Source: Burkholderia cenocepacia
GTDB lineage: Bacteria > Pseudomonadota > Gammaproteobacteria > Burkholderiales > Burkholderiaceae
Assembly: GCF_900446215.1 (NCBI RefSeq)
Contig: NZ_UAQZ01000001.1
Coordinates: 682,001 to 746,000, forward strand
Length of the DNA stretch: 64,000 bases
Direction: 5' to 3'
In this document: positions 18,392 to 30,988 of the stretch, piece by piece
Numbering within the stretch: the stretch's first letter is position 1
Layout of the letters: each line of letters opens with the position of its first letter
The notes under the pieces: generated by a model
What the model saw: only the letters and a program-made list of their open reading frames with translations
Database searches by the model: none
Told to the model about the DNA's origin: nothing
Program-made: the position numbers and the translations under genes

Positions 18392-20482
18392 TTACCGACC
18401 GCCGCTGATGTGGTCGCCGACGTTCGCGCCGAACACGCGTTCGCGCAGCACGGCAAGCTGGTCGCGGGTGGCGGCGGCTTTCTCGAATTCGAGGTTCTTC
18501 GCGTAGTCGGCCATCTGCTTCTCGAGACGCTTGATTTCCTTCGCGAGTTGCTTTTCCGACATGTCCTCGAATTTCGCGCGCTGCTGTGCTTCCTTCAACT
18601 CCGCACGCGCGTCGTCGGCGTTGTAGACGCCGTCGATGATGTCCTTGATGCGCTTCACGACGCCGCGCGGCGTGATGCCCATCTTTTCGTTGTAGGCGAT
18701 CTGCTTCGCGCGGCGCCGCTCGGTTTCGCCGATCGCGCGCTTCATCGACTCGGTCATGTTGTCCGCGTAGAGGATCGCCTTGCCGTTCACGTTCCGCGCG
18801 GCGCGGCCGATCGTCTGGATCAGCGAGCGCTCGGCGCGCAGGAAGCCTTCCTTGTCCGCGTCGAGGATCGCGACGAGCGACACTTCGGGAATGTCCAGAC
18901 CCTCGCGCAGCAGGTTGATCCCGACCAGCACGTCGAACGTGCCGAGCCGCAGGTCGCGGATGATCTCGACGCGCTCGACCGTGTCGATGTCGCTGTGCAG
19001 GTAACGCACCTTGACGCCATGGTCGGCCAGGAACTCGGTCAATTGTTCGGCCATGCGCTTCGTCAGCACGGTGATCAGCACGCGCTCGCCGGCCTTCACG
19101 CGGGCGTTGATCTCGGTCAGCACGTCGTCGACCTGCGAGCTCGCCGGGCGCACTTCGATTTCCGGATCGACGAGGCCCGTGGGTCGCACGACCTGCTCGG
19201 CGATCTGCCCCGTCACGCGCTTCTCGTAATCGGCCGGCGTGGCCGACACGAACACGACCTGGCGCATCTTGCGTTCGAACTCGTGGAACTTCAGCGGCCG
19301 GTTGTCGAGCGCCGACGGCAGGCGGAAGCCGTAATTGACGAGGTTTTCCTTGCGCGCGCGGTCGCCGTTGTACATCCCGTTGAGCTGGCCGATCAGCACG
19401 TGCGATTCGTCGAGCAGCATCAGCGCATCGGGCGGCAGGTAGTCGACGAGCGTCGGCGGCGGATCGCCGGGCGCCGCGCCCGAGAAATGCCGCGAATAGT
19501 TCTCGATGCCCTTGCAGAAGCCGAGCTCCTGCAGCATCTCGAGATCGAAGCGCGTGCGCTGCTCGAGGCGCTGCGCCTCGACGAGCTTGCCCTCGCGATG
19601 GAAGAACTCGAGCCGTTCGCGCAGTTCGTCCTTGATCGTCTCGACCGCGCGCATCACGGTGTCGCGCGGCGTCACGTAGTGCGACGACGGATACACGGTG
19701 AAGCGCGGAATCTTCTGCCGCACGCGCCCGGTCAGCGGATCGAACAGCTGCAGCGTCTCGACTTCGTCGTCGAACAGTTCGACGCGCACGGCCATTTCCG
19801 CATGTTCGGCCGGGAAGATGTCGATCGTGTCGCCGCGCACGCGGAACGTGCCGCGCTGGAAATCCTGCTCGTTGCGCGTGTATTGCATCGCGATCAGCCG
19901 CGCGATCACGTCGCGCTGGCCGAGCTTGTCGCCCGTGCGCAGCGTCAGGATCATCTGGTGGTATTCGGACGGGTTGCCGATACCGTAGATCGCCGACACG
20001 GTCGCAACGATCACCACGTCGCGACGCTCCATCAGGCTCTTCGTCGCCGACAGCCGCATCTGTTCGATGTGCTCGTTGATCGACGAATCCTTCTCGATGA
20101 ACAGGTCGCGCTGCGGCACGTAGGCCTCAGGCTGGTAGTAGTCGTAGTACGACACGAAGTACTCGACCGCGTTGCGCGGGAAGAACTCGCGGAACTCCGC
20201 GTAAAGCTGGGCCGCGAGCGTCTTGTTCGGCGCGAACACGATCGCCGGGCGGCCGAGCCGCGCGATCGTGTTGGCCATCGTGAAGGTCTTGCCCGAACCG
20301 GTCACGCCGAGCAGCGTCTGGAAGGCAAGGCCATCGCCGACGCCTTCGACGAGCGTGTCGATCGCGGTCGGCTGGTCGCCCGCGGGCGGATACGGCTGGT
20401 AAAGCTGGAACGGCGACCCTTCGAAAGTGACGAATTTGGATTCGTCGAGCGCGTCGCCGACTTCGGCATGATGTTCGGACAT
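18392..20482 (-). CDS. uvrB: excinuclease ABC subunit B
   Basis: A 696-residue DNA-repair helicase-like subunit that loads UvrC at lesions. The frame opens at 20515, but [14 protein letters not shown] at 20482 is the likely start. It has the Walker A motif [13 protein letters not shown], the beta-hairpin region [12 protein letters not shown], helicase motifs LLDESHV and TIGRAARN, and the C-terminal UvrB/UvrC-interacting UVR helix hairpin ([14 protein letters not shown] near the end). Length is typical. It is monocistronic and divergent from the aminotransferase gene. Confidence 0.97.
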   Translation of the reverse strand: MSEHHAEVGDALDESKFVTFEGSPFQLYQPYPPAGDQPTAIDTLVEGVGDGLAFQTLLGVTGSGKTFTMANTIARLGRPAIVFAPNKTLAAQLYAEFREFFPRNAVEYFVSYYDYYQPEAYVPQRDLFIEKDSSINEHIEQMRLSATKSLMERRDVVIVATVSAIYGIGNPSEYHQMILTLRTGDKLGQRDVIARLIAMQYTRNEQDFQRGTFRVRGDTIDIFPAEHAEMAVRVELFDDEVETLQLFDPLTGRVRQKIPRFTVYPSSHYVTPRDTVMRAVETIKDELRERLEFFHREGKLVEAQRLEQRTRFDLEMLQELGFCKGIENYSRHFSGAAPGDPPPTLVDYLPPDALMLLDESHVLIGQLNGMYNGDRARKENLVNYGFRLPSALDNRPLKFHEFERKMRQVVFVSATPADYEKRVTGQIAEQVVRPTGLVDPEIEVRPASSQVDDVLTEINARVKAGERVLITVLTKRMAEQLTEFLADHGVKVRYLHSDIDTVERVEIIRDLRLGTFDVLVGINLLREGLDIPEVSLVAILDADKEGFLRAERSLIQTIGRAARNVNGKAILYADNMTESMKRAIGETERRRAKQIAYNEKMGITPRGVVKRIKDIIDGVYNADDARAELKEAQQRAKFEDMSEKQLAKEIKRLEKQMADYAKNLEFEKAAATRDQLAVLRERVFGANVGDHISGGR

Positions 20483-20740
20483 GGAATGCGGCCGGAGCAA
20501 GGGCAAAAAAAGCATTCTAGCGCTTCGCGGCCGCGCGAACTGCTGTCGGCTCCTGACGCGCGACGGCCGCCCGAAATCGCGATTCGCCGCCGAAACGCGA
20601 CGGAATCACCGCCCCCGCCAGCGCGAATTCGCTACAATATCAGGCTGCTGCGCTTTCCGGCGTCGCGCCGTGGGCGCGGTCCGCTGCGCCCGTCCCGCCG
20701 GCTGAAAGCCTGACCCTCTTTTCACTACTGCCGAATCATC

Positions 20741-21940
20741 ATGTCGCTCTTCTCCGCTGTCCAGCTTGCTCCCCGCGACCCGATCCTGGGCCTGAACGAA
20801 GCCTTCAACGCCGATGCGCGTCCGACCAAGGTCAACCTCGGCGTTGGCGTGTACACGAACGAAGACGGCAAGATTCCGCTGCTGCGCGCGGTGCGCGAAG
20901 CGGAGAAGGCACGTGTCGAGGCCGGCCTGCCGCGCGGCTACCTGCCGATCGACGGGATCGCCGCCTACGATGCGGCCGTGCAGAAGCTGCTGCTCGGCAA
21001 CGATTCGCCGCTGATCGCGGCGGGCCGCGTGGTCACGGCCCAGGCACTGGGCGGCACGGGCGCGCTGAAGATCGGCGCCGATTTCCTGCGCACCGTGAAT
21101 CCGAACGTGAAGGTCGCGATCAGCGATCCGAGCTGGGAAAACCACCGTGCGCTGTTCGAAGCGGCCGGCTTCGAAGTCGTCGCCTACCCGTATTACGACG
21201 CGGCCACCAACGGCGTGAACTTCGAAGGCATGCTGTCGGCGCTGAACGGCTACGCGGCAGGCACGGTCGTCGTGCTGCACGCGTGCTGCCACAACCCGAC
21301 CGGCGTGGACCTGACCGAAGCGCAATGGCAACAGATCGTCGACGTCGTGAAGGCACGCAACCTCGTGCCGTTCCTCGACATGGCCTACCAGGGCTTCGGC
21401 GAGAACATCGACGCCGATGCCGCTGCCGTGCGCCTGTTTGCCGCGGCCGACCTGAACGCATTCGTGTCGTCGTCGTTCTCGAAGTCGTTCTCGCTGTACG
21501 GCGAGCGCGTCGGCGCGCTGTCGATCATCACGTCGAGCAAGGAAGAAGCCACGCGCGTGCTGTCGCAACTGAAGCGCGTGATCCGCACGAACTACTCGAA
21601 CCCGCCGACCCACGGCGGCGCGGTGGTCGCAGCGGTGCTCGCGTCGCCGGAACTGCACGCTTCGTGGGTGCAGGAACTCGGCGAAATGCGCGATCGCATC
21701 CGCGCGATGCGCAATGGTCTCGTCGAGCGCCTGAAGGCAAGCGGCGTCGATCGCGATTTCAGCTTCATCAACGCACAGCGCGGGATGTTCTCGTATTCGG
21801 GCCTGACCTCGGCGCAAGTCGATCGCCTGCGCGACGAGTTCGGCATCTATGCGGTCGGCACGGGCCGGATTTGCGTCGCCGCACTGAACACGCGCAACCT
21901 CGACGCGGTCGCCAATGCGGTCGCAGCAGTCCTGAAGTAA
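20741..21940 (+). CDS. aromatic/aspartate aminotransferase (class I, PLP)
   Basis: A 399-residue transaminase of the AspC/TyrB group. The N-terminal [18 protein letters not shown], substrate loop [13 protein letters not shown], and PLP-binding [18 protein letters not shown] (Lys in SFSKSF) are all present, as is the C-terminal [14 protein letters not shown] with the carboxylate-binding Arg. It transfers amino groups between aspartate, tyrosine or phenylalanine and 2-oxoglutarate; the sequence alone does not settle the preference. A TACAAT at 20633-20638 may be the -10 of its promoter, leaving a leader of about 95 bases in which I see no riboswitch. Confidence 0.93.
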   Translation: MSLFSAVQLAPRDPILGLNEAFNADARPTKVNLGVGVYTNEDGKIPLLRAVREAEKARVEAGLPRGYLPIDGIAAYDAAVQKLLLGNDSPLIAAGRVVTAQALGGTGALKIGADFLRTVNPNVKVAISDPSWENHRALFEAAGFEVVAYPYYDAATNGVNFEGMLSALNGYAAGTVVVLHACCHNPTGVDLTEAQWQQIVDVVKARNLVPFLDMAYQGFGENIDADAAAVRLFAAADLNAFVSSSFSKSFSLYGERVGALSIITSSKEEATRVLSQLKRVIRTNYSNPPTHGGAVVAAVLASPELHASWVQELGEMRDRIRAMRNGLVERLKASGVDRDFSFINAQRGMFSYSGLTSAQVDRLRDEFGIYAVGTGRICVAALNTRNLDAVANAVAAVLK

Positions 21941-21986
21941 AGCCGCGTCGGGCGGCAACCGTCACCAGGCCCGCCCTGCCGACATG

Positions 21987-22016
21987 AAAAACGCGCTCCA
22001 CGGAGCGCGTTTTTTT
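21987..22016. terminator. bidirectional terminator between aminotransferase and bdhA
   Basis: The stem ACGCGCTCC/GGAGCGCGT with a 2-base apex has A residues before it and T residues after it, so it serves both convergent genes. Confidence 0.88.
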
Positions 22017-22058
22017 GTACCGTTCGGCGCGGTGGGCGGCTATGCCGCCTGCCCTGCG

Positions 22059-22847
22059 TTACTGCATGAACCAGCCGTGGCTGACGACCACCGACTGGCC
22101 CGTGAGCGCGGCGCTCGGAAACGCCGACAGGAACAGCACCGTCTGCGCGACGTCCTGCACCGTCGTGAACACGCCGTCGACCGTGTTGCCGAGCATCACC
22201 TTCTTGATCACTTCCTCTTCGCTGATGCCGAGCTCCTTCGCCTGCTCCGGAATCTGCTTGTCGACCAGCGGCGTGCGCACGAAGCCCGGACACACGACGT
22301 GCGAGCGCACATTGTGCTTCGCGCCTTCCTTCGCCAGCACGCGCGCCAGGCCGAGCAGACCGTGCTTGGCCGTCACGTACGCCGACTTCAGCGGCGACGC
22401 TTCGTGCGAGTGCACCGAACCCATGTAGATCACGACGCCGCCGCGATCGTCCTTGTACATGTGCTTGAGCGCGGCCTTCGTCGTCAGGAACGCGCCGTCC
22501 ACGTGGATCGCCTGCATCTTCTTCCAGTCGGCGAACGAGTAGTTCTCGATCGGGTTGACGATCTGGATGCCCGCATTCGACACGAGGATGTCGACCGAGC
22601 CGAACGCTTCGGCCACCTTGTCGATGCCGGTGTTTACGGCTTCCTCGTTGGTCACGTCCATCGCGACGCCGATCGCCTTGCCGCCTGCCTTGTTGATCTC
22701 GTCGGCGACCGCGTTCGCGCCGTCCTGGTTCAGGTCGGCGATCGCGACGGCCGCGCCTGCCTTGGCGAGCTCCAGTGCGATTTCCTTGCCGATGCCGCTC
22801 GCGGCGCCCGTGACGACTGCGGTCTTGCCGCTCAGATCTGCTGCCAT
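22059..22847 (-). CDS. bdhA: 3-hydroxybutyrate dehydrogenase (SDR)
   Basis: A 262-residue short-chain dehydrogenase with the NAD-binding TGAASGIG (residues 13-20), NAG at 91-93, and catalytic Ser144, Tyr157 and Lys161 (YVTAK). The segment [20 protein letters not shown] and the C-terminal [10 protein letters not shown] are characteristic of D-3-hydroxybutyrate dehydrogenases. It oxidises D-3-hydroxybutyrate from polyhydroxybutyrate breakdown to acetoacetate. It is monocistronic and convergent with the aminotransferase. Confidence 0.93.
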   Translation of the reverse strand: MAADLSGKTAVVTGAASGIGKEIALELAKAGAAVAIADLNQDGANAVADEINKAGGKAIGVAMDVTNEEAVNTGIDKVAEAFGSVDILVSNAGIQIVNPIENYSFADWKKMQAIHVDGAFLTTKAALKHMYKDDRGGVVIYMGSVHSHEASPLKSAYVTAKHGLLGLARVLAKEGAKHNVRSHVVCPGFVRTPLVDKQIPEQAKELGISEEEVIKKVMLGNTVDGVFTTVQDVAQTVLFLSAFPSAALTGQSVVVSHGWFMQ

Positions 22848-23012
22848 ATCCGTCTCCTCCCGTTATCGGATCGAATAAAACACGCGCCCGCCGCATCCGC
22901 GCTCATCGCGAAATCGTGGCGGCGTGCCAAGCGTCATTGTGCACGATCGGCCCCGCCGTTCGCGTGCAAAACGTCTAAGCTTAAGGTCGGTTCCGTTCAG
23001 CAGGAGATTCTC

Positions 23013-23984
23013 ATGCACTATCGACGGCTAGGCCGCTCCGGCCTGCAAATCAGCGAGCTTTCCCTCGGGTCGTGGGTGACATACGGCAACCAGGTCGATC
23101 AGCGGGTCGCGCGCGAATGCCTCGCCGCGGCACGCGATGCGGGCGTCAATTTCTTCGATAACGCCGAGGTCTACGCCGGTGGCAAATCCGAGGAAATCAT
23201 GGGCCACGCGCTCAAGTCGCTCGACTGGCCGCGCGTCAGCTATATCGTGTCCACGAAGTTCTTCTGGGGGCTCGCGGAAGCCCCGAACCAGTATCACACG
23301 CTGAACCGAAAATACCTGCTGAATGCGATCGACGGCTCGCTGCGCCGGCTGCAGCTCGACTATGTGGACCTCGTCTATTGCCATCGTCCCGATCCCCATA
23401 CGCCGATCGAGGAAACCGTCTGGGCGATGAGCGACATGATCGTGCGCGGCAAGGCGCTGTACTGGGGCACGTCGGAATGGAGCGCCGACGAGATCCGCGC
23501 GGCATGCGAGATCGCCGAGCGGCATCATCTGCACAAGCCGGTCGTCGAACAGCCGCAGTACAACCTGTTCCACCGCACCCGGGTCGAGCAGGAATATGCG
23601 CGGCTCTACGACGATTACGGCCTCGGCCTCACGACCTGGAGCCCGCTGGCGTCGGGGCTGCTCACCGGCAAGTACCGCAACGGCGTGCCGGCCGGCAGCC
23701 GCGCGCAGTTGCAGGGCTACGACTGGATGCGCGAACGGCTGACCGATCGGGCCGCCAACGACATCGTCGAGCGGCTCGGCGAGATCGCCGCCGAACTCGG
23801 CTGCAGCACCGGCCAGTTGGCGATCGCGTGGGTACTGTCGAATCCGCGCGTGAGTTCGGTCATCACGGGTGCATCGCGGATCGACCAGATCGGCGACAAC
23901 ATGCGCGCGCTCGAGGTTGCCGCGAAGCTGACGCCGGATGTGAAGCAACGCATCGAGGCGGTGGTCGGCGACGCATACGAGTGA
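23013..23984 (+). CDS. aldo/keto reductase (Kv-beta-like)
   Basis: A 323-residue TIM-barrel oxidoreductase from the ATG at 23013, which follows CAGGAGA; the frame is open for another kilobase upstream through antisense bdhA and is not coding there. The tetrad residues Asp49, Tyr54, Lys82 and His124 are present ([23 protein letters not shown]). The C-terminal [16 protein letters not shown] binds NADP. The overall pattern ([22 protein letters not shown]) resembles the voltage-gated potassium channel beta-subunit group. The substrate is unknown. Confidence 0.9.
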   Translation: MHYRRLGRSGLQISELSLGSWVTYGNQVDQRVARECLAAARDAGVNFFDNAEVYAGGKSEEIMGHALKSLDWPRVSYIVSTKFFWGLAEAPNQYHTLNRKYLLNAIDGSLRRLQLDYVDLVYCHRPDPHTPIEETVWAMSDMIVRGKALYWGTSEWSADEIRAACEIAERHHLHKPVVEQPQYNLFHRTRVEQEYARLYDDYGLGLTTWSPLASGLLTGKYRNGVPAGSRAQLQGYDWMRERLTDRAANDIVERLGEIAAELGCSTGQLAIAWVLSNPRVSSVITGASRIDQIGDNMRALEVAAKLTPDVKQRIEAVVGDAYE

Positions 23985-24085
23985 GGCGACTCGCGTACAA
24001 TACGCGGCCGCATCGGCGCGCGGCCTCACGGCCGCGCACGATCGCCCGCTTTCATCGATTCACCCTTCGTTTCAGGCAGCCAGCC

Positions 24086-24931
24086 ATGCTCAGTTATCGT
24101 CACGGTTTTCACGCAGGCAACCACGCGGACGTGCTCAAGCACGCCGTCGTCGTCCAACTGCTGCGCTACCTGAACAAGAAAGACAAATCGTACTGGTACA
24201 TCGATACGCACGCGGGCGCCGGCGTGTACTCGCTGCGCGACGGTTATGCAGCGAAGACGTCGGAATTCGATACCGGCATCGGCCAACTGTGGAACGAAAA
24301 GAACCTGCCGGAGGCGCTCGGCGACTATGTGGATGAAGTCCGCGCGCTGAACGACGACGGCGAACTGCACTTCTACCCGGGTTCACCGTACATCGCATGG
24401 CGATCGATGCGCGAGCAGGATCGTATGCGCCTGTTCGAAATGCACACGACGGAAATCGATGTGCTGCGCCACAATTTCCGCGATGCGGGGCGACGCGCGA
24501 TGATCTTCGCCGGTGACGGCTTCGAAGGTATCAAGGCGCTGCTGCCGCCGCCGCCGCGACGTGCACTCGTGCTGATCGATCCGTCCTACGAGGACAAGAA
24601 GGACTACGCGCGCACGGTGAGCTGCGTGACGGAATGCCTGAAGCGTTTCGCGACCGGCTGCTATGCCATCTGGTATCCGCAGGTCACGCGGACGGAATCG
24701 CAACGCTTTCCCGAGCAGTTGAAGCGCCTGCAGCCGAACAACTGGCTGCACCTGACGCTGACGGTGTCGAATCCGCCGACCGACGGGCTGGGCCTCTACG
24801 GCAGCGGGATGTTCATCCTCAATCCGCCGTATACGCTCGCCCAGAGCATGAACGAGGTTCTGCCCTACCTGGTCGAGATGCTGGGACAGGATAGCGGCGC
24901 TCGCTGCCAGATCGAGCACCGCGGCAACTGA
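24086..24931 (+). CDS. rlmJ: 23S rRNA m6A2030 methyltransferase
   Basis: A 281-residue SAM-dependent methyltransferase from the ATG at 24086 (MLSYRHGFHAGNHADVLKHA, a near-invariant RlmJ start). The SAM-binding YIDTHAGAGVY motif and catalytic motif IDPSYEDK (Asp165 to Tyr168, where E. coli has DPPY) are visible. It modifies A2030 of 23S rRNA before ribosome assembly. An upstream TACAAT at 23997-24002 may be a -10 element. It runs convergently with the small secreted protein gene that follows. Confidence 0.95.
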   Translation: MLSYRHGFHAGNHADVLKHAVVVQLLRYLNKKDKSYWYIDTHAGAGVYSLRDGYAAKTSEFDTGIGQLWNEKNLPEALGDYVDEVRALNDDGELHFYPGSPYIAWRSMREQDRMRLFEMHTTEIDVLRHNFRDAGRRAMIFAGDGFEGIKALLPPPPRRALVLIDPSYEDKKDYARTVSCVTECLKRFATGCYAIWYPQVTRTESQRFPEQLKRLQPNNWLHLTLTVSNPPTDGLGLYGSGMFILNPPYTLAQSMNEVLPYLVEMLGQDSGARCQIEHRGN

Positions 24932-24946
24932 TCCGGCGACCGGCCG

Positions 24947-25282
24947 TTACGGCTGCGGTCGCGGCGCGAGCCTCGGCTGATAGGCGGGTTGCCCGTCCCA
25001 CGCGGGAACATTGATATACGGGGCGACGAACAATGGAACCGACGTGTTCGGCGCCTGCCCGGCCGGAGCGCGCATGCCTGCCGGCTCGGCGATCGGCTGC
25101 GACGACAGCGGTGCCGTCTGCAGCACCCATCCGCCCTTGCCGTCCTGGATACCGCGCTGCGTATCGAGCACCAGCGGTTTGGACGATGTCGCGGCACCAG
25201 CCGCGAGGCCATGGACGAGCACAGCCGCGCCCAAAACGAGACGCGCGCGGGCACTGCGAGGCACATCGACACCCAAACGCAT
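24947..25282 (-). CDS. small exported protein of unknown function
   Basis: A 111-residue protein from the ATG at 25282, chosen because AAGGA precedes it and a signal-like segment (LVLGAAVLVHGLAAGAATSS) follows; the frame extends 16 codons further. The mature part is Pro/Ala/Gln-rich with no domain I recognise (LVLDTQRGIQDGKGGWVLQT is its most ordered stretch, and the end is YQPRLAPRPQP). It lies 15 bases from the convergent rlmJ stop. The product is probably periplasmic. Confidence 0.6.
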   Translation of the reverse strand: MRLGVDVPRSARARLVLGAAVLVHGLAAGAATSSKPLVLDTQRGIQDGKGGWVLQTAPLSSQPIAEPAGMRAPAGQAPNTSVPLFVAPYINVPAWDGQPAYQPRLAPRPQP

Positions 25283-25355
25283 GATCGTGTCCTTCAGGAT
25301 GAAAAGCAGGTCCATACCATAGCGCTGCACCGACGATTTCGCCAGATCCGACGCA

Positions 25356-25386
25356 CAAAAAACAAAGCCCCGTCAATACGGGGCTT
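25356..25386 (-). terminator. terminator after the DUF3563 gene
   Basis: The stem AAGCCCCGT/ACGGGGCTT with loop CAAT is followed on the minus strand by TTGTTTTTTG. It lies 43 bases past the small DUF3563 gene. Confidence 0.85.
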
Positions 25387-25428
25387 GCTTATCGTTCGGC
25401 GCCGCTCGGCACCTGACGGGGACTGCGA

Positions 25429-25575
25429 TTACAGCGAGTAGCCGTTGGTTTCGAGCGAGCGGATGCGGCTCTCGAGCTGGACGATGTCCGACGACGTGGC
25501 GAGGTAGGCCTCACGGCGCTCACGTTCTGCGGATTCGAACCAGTTGCTCAGCTTTTCGACGATGTAGGCGATCAT
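25429..25575 (-). CDS. DUF3563 small protein
   Basis: A 48-residue protein from the ATG at 25575 (MIAYIVEKLSNWFESAERER), preceded by GGAGA. It is highly charged and helical, and ends in a short coiled-coil-like stretch (SDIVQLESRIRSLE). I recognise it as DUF3563, a family of small proteins of unknown role in Burkholderiales. A perfect TATAAT on the minus strand (25646-25651) about 70 bases upstream is its likely -10 box. It is tightly framed by promoter and terminator, so it is probably well expressed. Confidence 0.8.
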   Translation of the reverse strand: MIAYIVEKLSNWFESAERERREAYLATSSDIVQLESRIRSLETNGYSL

Positions 25576-25693
25576 GACGTTCTCCAAGGAAGAGGGACCC
25601 CTGGTGAATCGAGATTCAGGGATTTCCCGTATAGGGTTATCCCGAATTATAGCGACGCCGCACCAAGATGCTAGTGAAATACTTGCATGGCAA

Positions 25694-25712
25694 CCATTCC
25701 CATTTGGAATGG
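25694..25712. repeat. short perfect inverted repeat upstream of DUF3563 and cueR
   Basis: CCATTCC and GGAATGG are separated by CATTT. The site lies about 45 bases upstream of the DUF3563 -10 box and could be an operator; no regulator can be named. Confidence 0.5.
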
Positions 25713-25790
25713 ACTGAGGCAAACATCACATAACCCATTGATTTTGATGGATATTGCTCCAGGGCTTGTTTTTAGGCTCGAGAACACGCA

Positions 25791-26195
25791 CTAATTTGGT
25801 TCATCGACCGGGTCGGCGAGGCGCGCCAAAATCGGGCATTCAGGTCGTCCGTCACCATGGCAGTGCGCGGCGAGGTCGGCCAGTGTGTCGCGCATGTCGC
25901 TTAGCTCCGCGATGCGTTTGTCGAGTTCGGCCACATGCTCGAGAGCGATCGATTTCACTTCGGCGCTGGCGCGTGAGCGATCCTGCCAGAGCATCAGCAG
26001 CTTGCGAATGTCCTCGACGAGAAAGCCGAGCCGTCGTGCCTGACGGATGAACCGCAGGGTATGGACTTCGTCCGCACCGTAGATCCGGTAGCCGGCATCG
26101 GTGCGCTTGCTCGGCGCAAGAAGGCCGACTTGTTCGTAGTACCGGATCATTTTTGCGCTGACCCCGGATTCGCGCGACGCGTCGCCGATATTCAT
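25791..26195 (-). CDS. cueR: copper-responsive MerR-family regulator CueR
   Basis: A 134-residue MerR protein: winged helix MNIGDASRESGVSAKMIRYY, dimerisation helix around residues 75-108, and metal loop with Cys112 and Cys120 (HCHGDGRPEC), the same numbering as E. coli CueR. Ser77, which marks monovalent-ion (copper/silver) sensors, is present. CueR activates copper exporters such as CopA. No copper gene lies on either side: upstream is an insertion sequence followed by the rRNA operon. The regulator is therefore an orphan here, or its former neighbour has been displaced. Confidence 0.92.
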   Translation of the reverse strand: MNIGDASRESGVSAKMIRYYEQVGLLAPSKRTDAGYRIYGADEVHTLRFIRQARRLGFLVEDIRKLLMLWQDRSRASAEVKSIALEHVAELDKRIAELSDMRDTLADLAAHCHGDGRPECPILARLADPVDEPN

Positions 26196-26327
26196 TCCCC
26201 GCCCTCTGCCCTCAAAACCTGGTTTCGAACACGAACGTCGGCGGATGCCATCGTCGACGACAGTTCGATCGTATCAAATCGCGGGACTTTATTCGGGGGA
26301 TGGCTTGGTGGCGGGAGCCGGAGGATC

Positions 26328-26373
26328 TGACCTGCCCCCTGCAAACAGGGCCAGCCGGAGTCTAGTAAAGTTC
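26328..26373. repeat. left terminal inverted repeat of the IS407-like element
   Basis: It begins TGACCTGCCCCC and pairs imperfectly with the right end over about 45 bases (AGGGCCA and TCTAG blocks conserved). Confidence 0.85.
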
Positions 26374-26395
26374 GTTTTCGGAGAAGAAGACGAAC

Positions 26396-26659
26396 ATGAA
26401 GAAGCGCTTTACGGAACAGCAAATCATCGGGTTTCTGAAGGAAGCCGAGGCCGGTATGCCGGTCAAGGAACTGTGCAGGAAGCACGGGTTCAGTGATGCG
26501 TCGTTCTACACTTGGCGTGCGAAGTTCGGCGGCATGGAGGTCTCGGAAGCCCGCCGGCTCAAGAACCTCGAGGTGGAGAATGCCCGGCTGAAGAAGCTGC
26601 TGGCCGAAGCAATGCTCGATATGGAAGCGTTGAAGGTCGTCGTCAAGGGAAAGCCCTGA
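26396..26659 (+). CDS. IS3-family transposase OrfA
   Basis: An 87-residue protein with an N-terminal helix-turn-helix (FTEQQIIGFLKEAEAGMPVK then ELCRKHGFSDASFYTWRAKF) that binds the inverted repeats, and a C-terminal leucine-zipper-like helix (RLKNLEVENARLKKLLAEAM). It ends KGKP-stop just after the slippery site used to make the OrfAB fusion. Confidence 0.95.
   Translation: MKKRFTEQQIIGFLKEAEAGMPVKELCRKHGFSDASFYTWRAKFGGMEVSEARRLKNLEVENARLKKLLAEAMLDMEALKVVVKGKP
26647..26653 (+). other. programmed -1 frameshift site GGGAAAG
   Basis: The heptamer lies in the orfA reading frame as G GGA AAG, the classical X XXY YYZ pattern. Slipping back one base leads directly into orfB (ALSPQAKRE). The resulting OrfAB protein would be 373 residues. 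Confidence 0.8.
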
Positions 26660-27516
26660 GCCCGCAAGCCAAACGCGAAGCAGTATCGGCGATTCGGGGG
26701 AAGGTCAACATCTCCGAGCGCCGCGCCTGCCGGCTTGTCGGGCTTTCTCGCAGCGTGCTGCATTACGACGCGAAGCCAGACCACGAGAATGAGGTGCTAG
26801 CGGCGCGTCTGGTGGAGTTGGCACACGAACGTCGTCGATTCGGCTACCGCCGATTGCACGCCCTAGTGGAACGCGAAGGCACGCACGCCAATCACAAGCG
26901 CATCTATCGCCTGTACCGTGAGGCAGGGCTGGCTGTGCGGCGCCGTCGCAAGCGCCACGGCGTAATGATTGAGCGCGAGCAACTGGCATTGCCGGGCGCC
27001 CCCAACGAGGTGTGGTCAATCGATTTCGTGATGGATGCGCTTTCCAACGGCCGGCGCGTGAAGTGCCTGACCGTCGTCGACGACTTCACGAAAGAGGCTG
27101 TCGACATCGTTGTCGACCATGGCATCTCAGGTTTGTATGTCGCTCGGGCATTGGACCGCGCAGCTCGCTTCCGTGGCTATCCCAAGGCGGTGCGAACAGA
27201 CCAGGGCCCCGAATTTACGAGCCGCGCGCTTGACCAGTGGGCGTATGCGAACGGCGTCGCTCTGAAGTTGATTCAGGCGGGCAAGCCAACGCAGAATGCG
27301 TACATCGAATCGTTCAACGGCAAGTTCCGCGACGAATGCCTTAACGAGCACTGGTTCACGACGCTCGCGCATGCTCGGGCAGTCATCGCGGCATGGCGTC
27401 AGGACTACAACGAGCAAAGGCCGCACAGCGCACTGAACTACCTTGCGCCGTCAGAGTTTGCGGCGAAACATCGGGCAACCGCGGATACTCCTGCCGCTTT
27501 CCAGGAGTTGGTTTAA
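26653..27516 (+). CDS. IS3-family transposase OrfB (catalytic part)
   Basis: The catalytic half of the transposase, about 287 residues, expected to be made as the OrfAB fusion. The retroviral-integrase-like DDE triad is visible: Asp in VWSIDFVMDAL, Asp in VRTDQGPEFTS and Glu in QNAYIESFNGKFRDECLNEH. A HTH_21-type domain precedes it (RRFGYRRLHALVEREG). The open frame extends back to 26512 inside orfA but that part is not expected to be translated. Confidence 0.94.
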   Translation, partial: ALSPQAKREAVSAIRGKVNISERRACRLVGLSRSVLHYDAKPDHENEVLAARLVELAHERRRFGYRRLHALVEREGTHANHKRIYRLYREAGLAVRRRRKRHGVMIEREQLALPGAPNEVWSIDFVMDALSNGRRVKCLTVVDDFTKEAVDIVVDHGISGLYVARALDRAARFRGYPKAVRTDQGPEFTSRALDQWAYANGVALKLIQAGKPTQNAYIESFNGKFRDECLNEHWFTTLAHARAVIAAWRQDYNEQRPHSALNYLAPSEFAAKHRATADTPAAFQELV

Positions 27517-27519
27517 AGG

Positions 27520-27563
27520 GACTTTGCTAGAAGCCCATTGGCCCTATTGATGGGGGCAGGTCA
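27520..27563. repeat. right terminal inverted repeat of the IS407-like element
   Basis: It ends GGGGGCAGGTCA, the complement of the left-end TGACCTGCCCCC. Confidence 0.85.
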
Positions 27564-27625
27564 GATCTGATCTGGCGCGCATACCGTTTCGCGCTTCGCC
27601 GCACGATTTTTTTGGCGCACCAATG

Positions 27626-27655
27626 CAAAAACCCCCGCCTTTCGGGCGGGGGTTT
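27626..27655 (-). terminator. terminator of the rRNA operon
   Basis: The stem ACCCCCGCC/GGCGGGGGT is followed on the minus strand by TTTTTGC, 12 bases past the 5S gene. The IS insertion stops about 60 bases short of it, so the operon end is intact. Confidence 0.88.
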
Positions 27656-27666
27656 CTGGCTTAGGG

Positions 27667-27782
27667 AGCCTGACGATTACCTACTTTCACACGGGAATCC
27701 GCACTATCATCGGCGTAGAGTCGTTTCACGGTCCTGTTCGGGATGGGAAGGGGTGGGACCGACTCGCTATGGTCATCAGGCA
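27667..27782 (-). rRNA. rrf: 5S ribosomal RNA
   Basis: On the minus strand it begins TGCCTGATGACCATAGCGAG, contains the conserved CCCATCCCGAACAGGACCGT block, and ends GTCAGGCT, which pairs with the 5' end. Ends may be off by one or two bases. Confidence 0.95.
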
Positions 27783-27923
27783 AAGGGGGTTGTTCTGCTG
27801 GCGTGGCCAACAGAACCAATCTGGGAAGAAGCAGTAATTTTGAGTTGTGTGTATCACACACGAGAATTCAACATGTCGCTTTGGATCGCGACCGGTGCTT
27901 TCGCACGGCGCCGATCTACAAGG

Positions 27924-27935
27924 CAGACTCGTTAT

Positions 27936-27938
<3 letters not shown>
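27924..27938. other. 3' arm of the pre-23S RNase III processing stem
   Basis: CAGACTCGTTATAGG at 27924-27938 is the exact complement of CCTATAACGAGTCTG at 30815-30829, giving a 15-bp stem that brackets the 23S gene and is the expected RNase III substrate. Confidence 0.8.
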
Positions 27939-30815
<2,877 letters not shown>

Positions 30816-30988
30816 CTATAACGAGTCTGTCTCGTTACAGGTTGAGTTCTCGCGTTGTGCCGTATTCCAATTGAGTCGAACATAGAGTTCGAATCATCTT
30901 GAGATACATCGATACAATCACAACCCGGATAGTTTCCACGTCCATCTCAAGACGCTTCCGCTATCCAAATTACTTACTTCTTCCAGAT

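Larger units (their letters stand above)
26328..27563 (+). mobile_element. IS407-like insertion sequence (IS3 family), complete, 1236 bp
   Basis: Both ends begin TGACCTGCCCCC as inverted repeats, and the element is flanked by a direct GATC duplication (26324-26327 and 27564-27567), the 4-bp size expected for the IS407 group. The length of 1236 bp equals that of IS407. It carries overlapping orfA and orfB with an intact DDE motif, so it looks transposition-competent. Without the element and one GATC, the target reads through as CGGAGGATCTGATCTGG. Confidence 0.95.

Noticed and set aside
18410..20713. A 767-residue frame antisense to uvrB
   Set aside because: Composition is typical of antisense reading of a GC-rich gene and the uvrB product is unmistakable.
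20640..20740. Possible riboswitch or attenuator in the leader of the aminotransferase gene
   Set aside because: No leader peptide with aromatic codons and no known riboswitch pattern could be seen.
26196..26327. A CueR operator or copper-exporter remnant upstream of cueR
   Set aside because: No convincing CueR dyad or exporter fragment remains in the 132 bases before the insertion.
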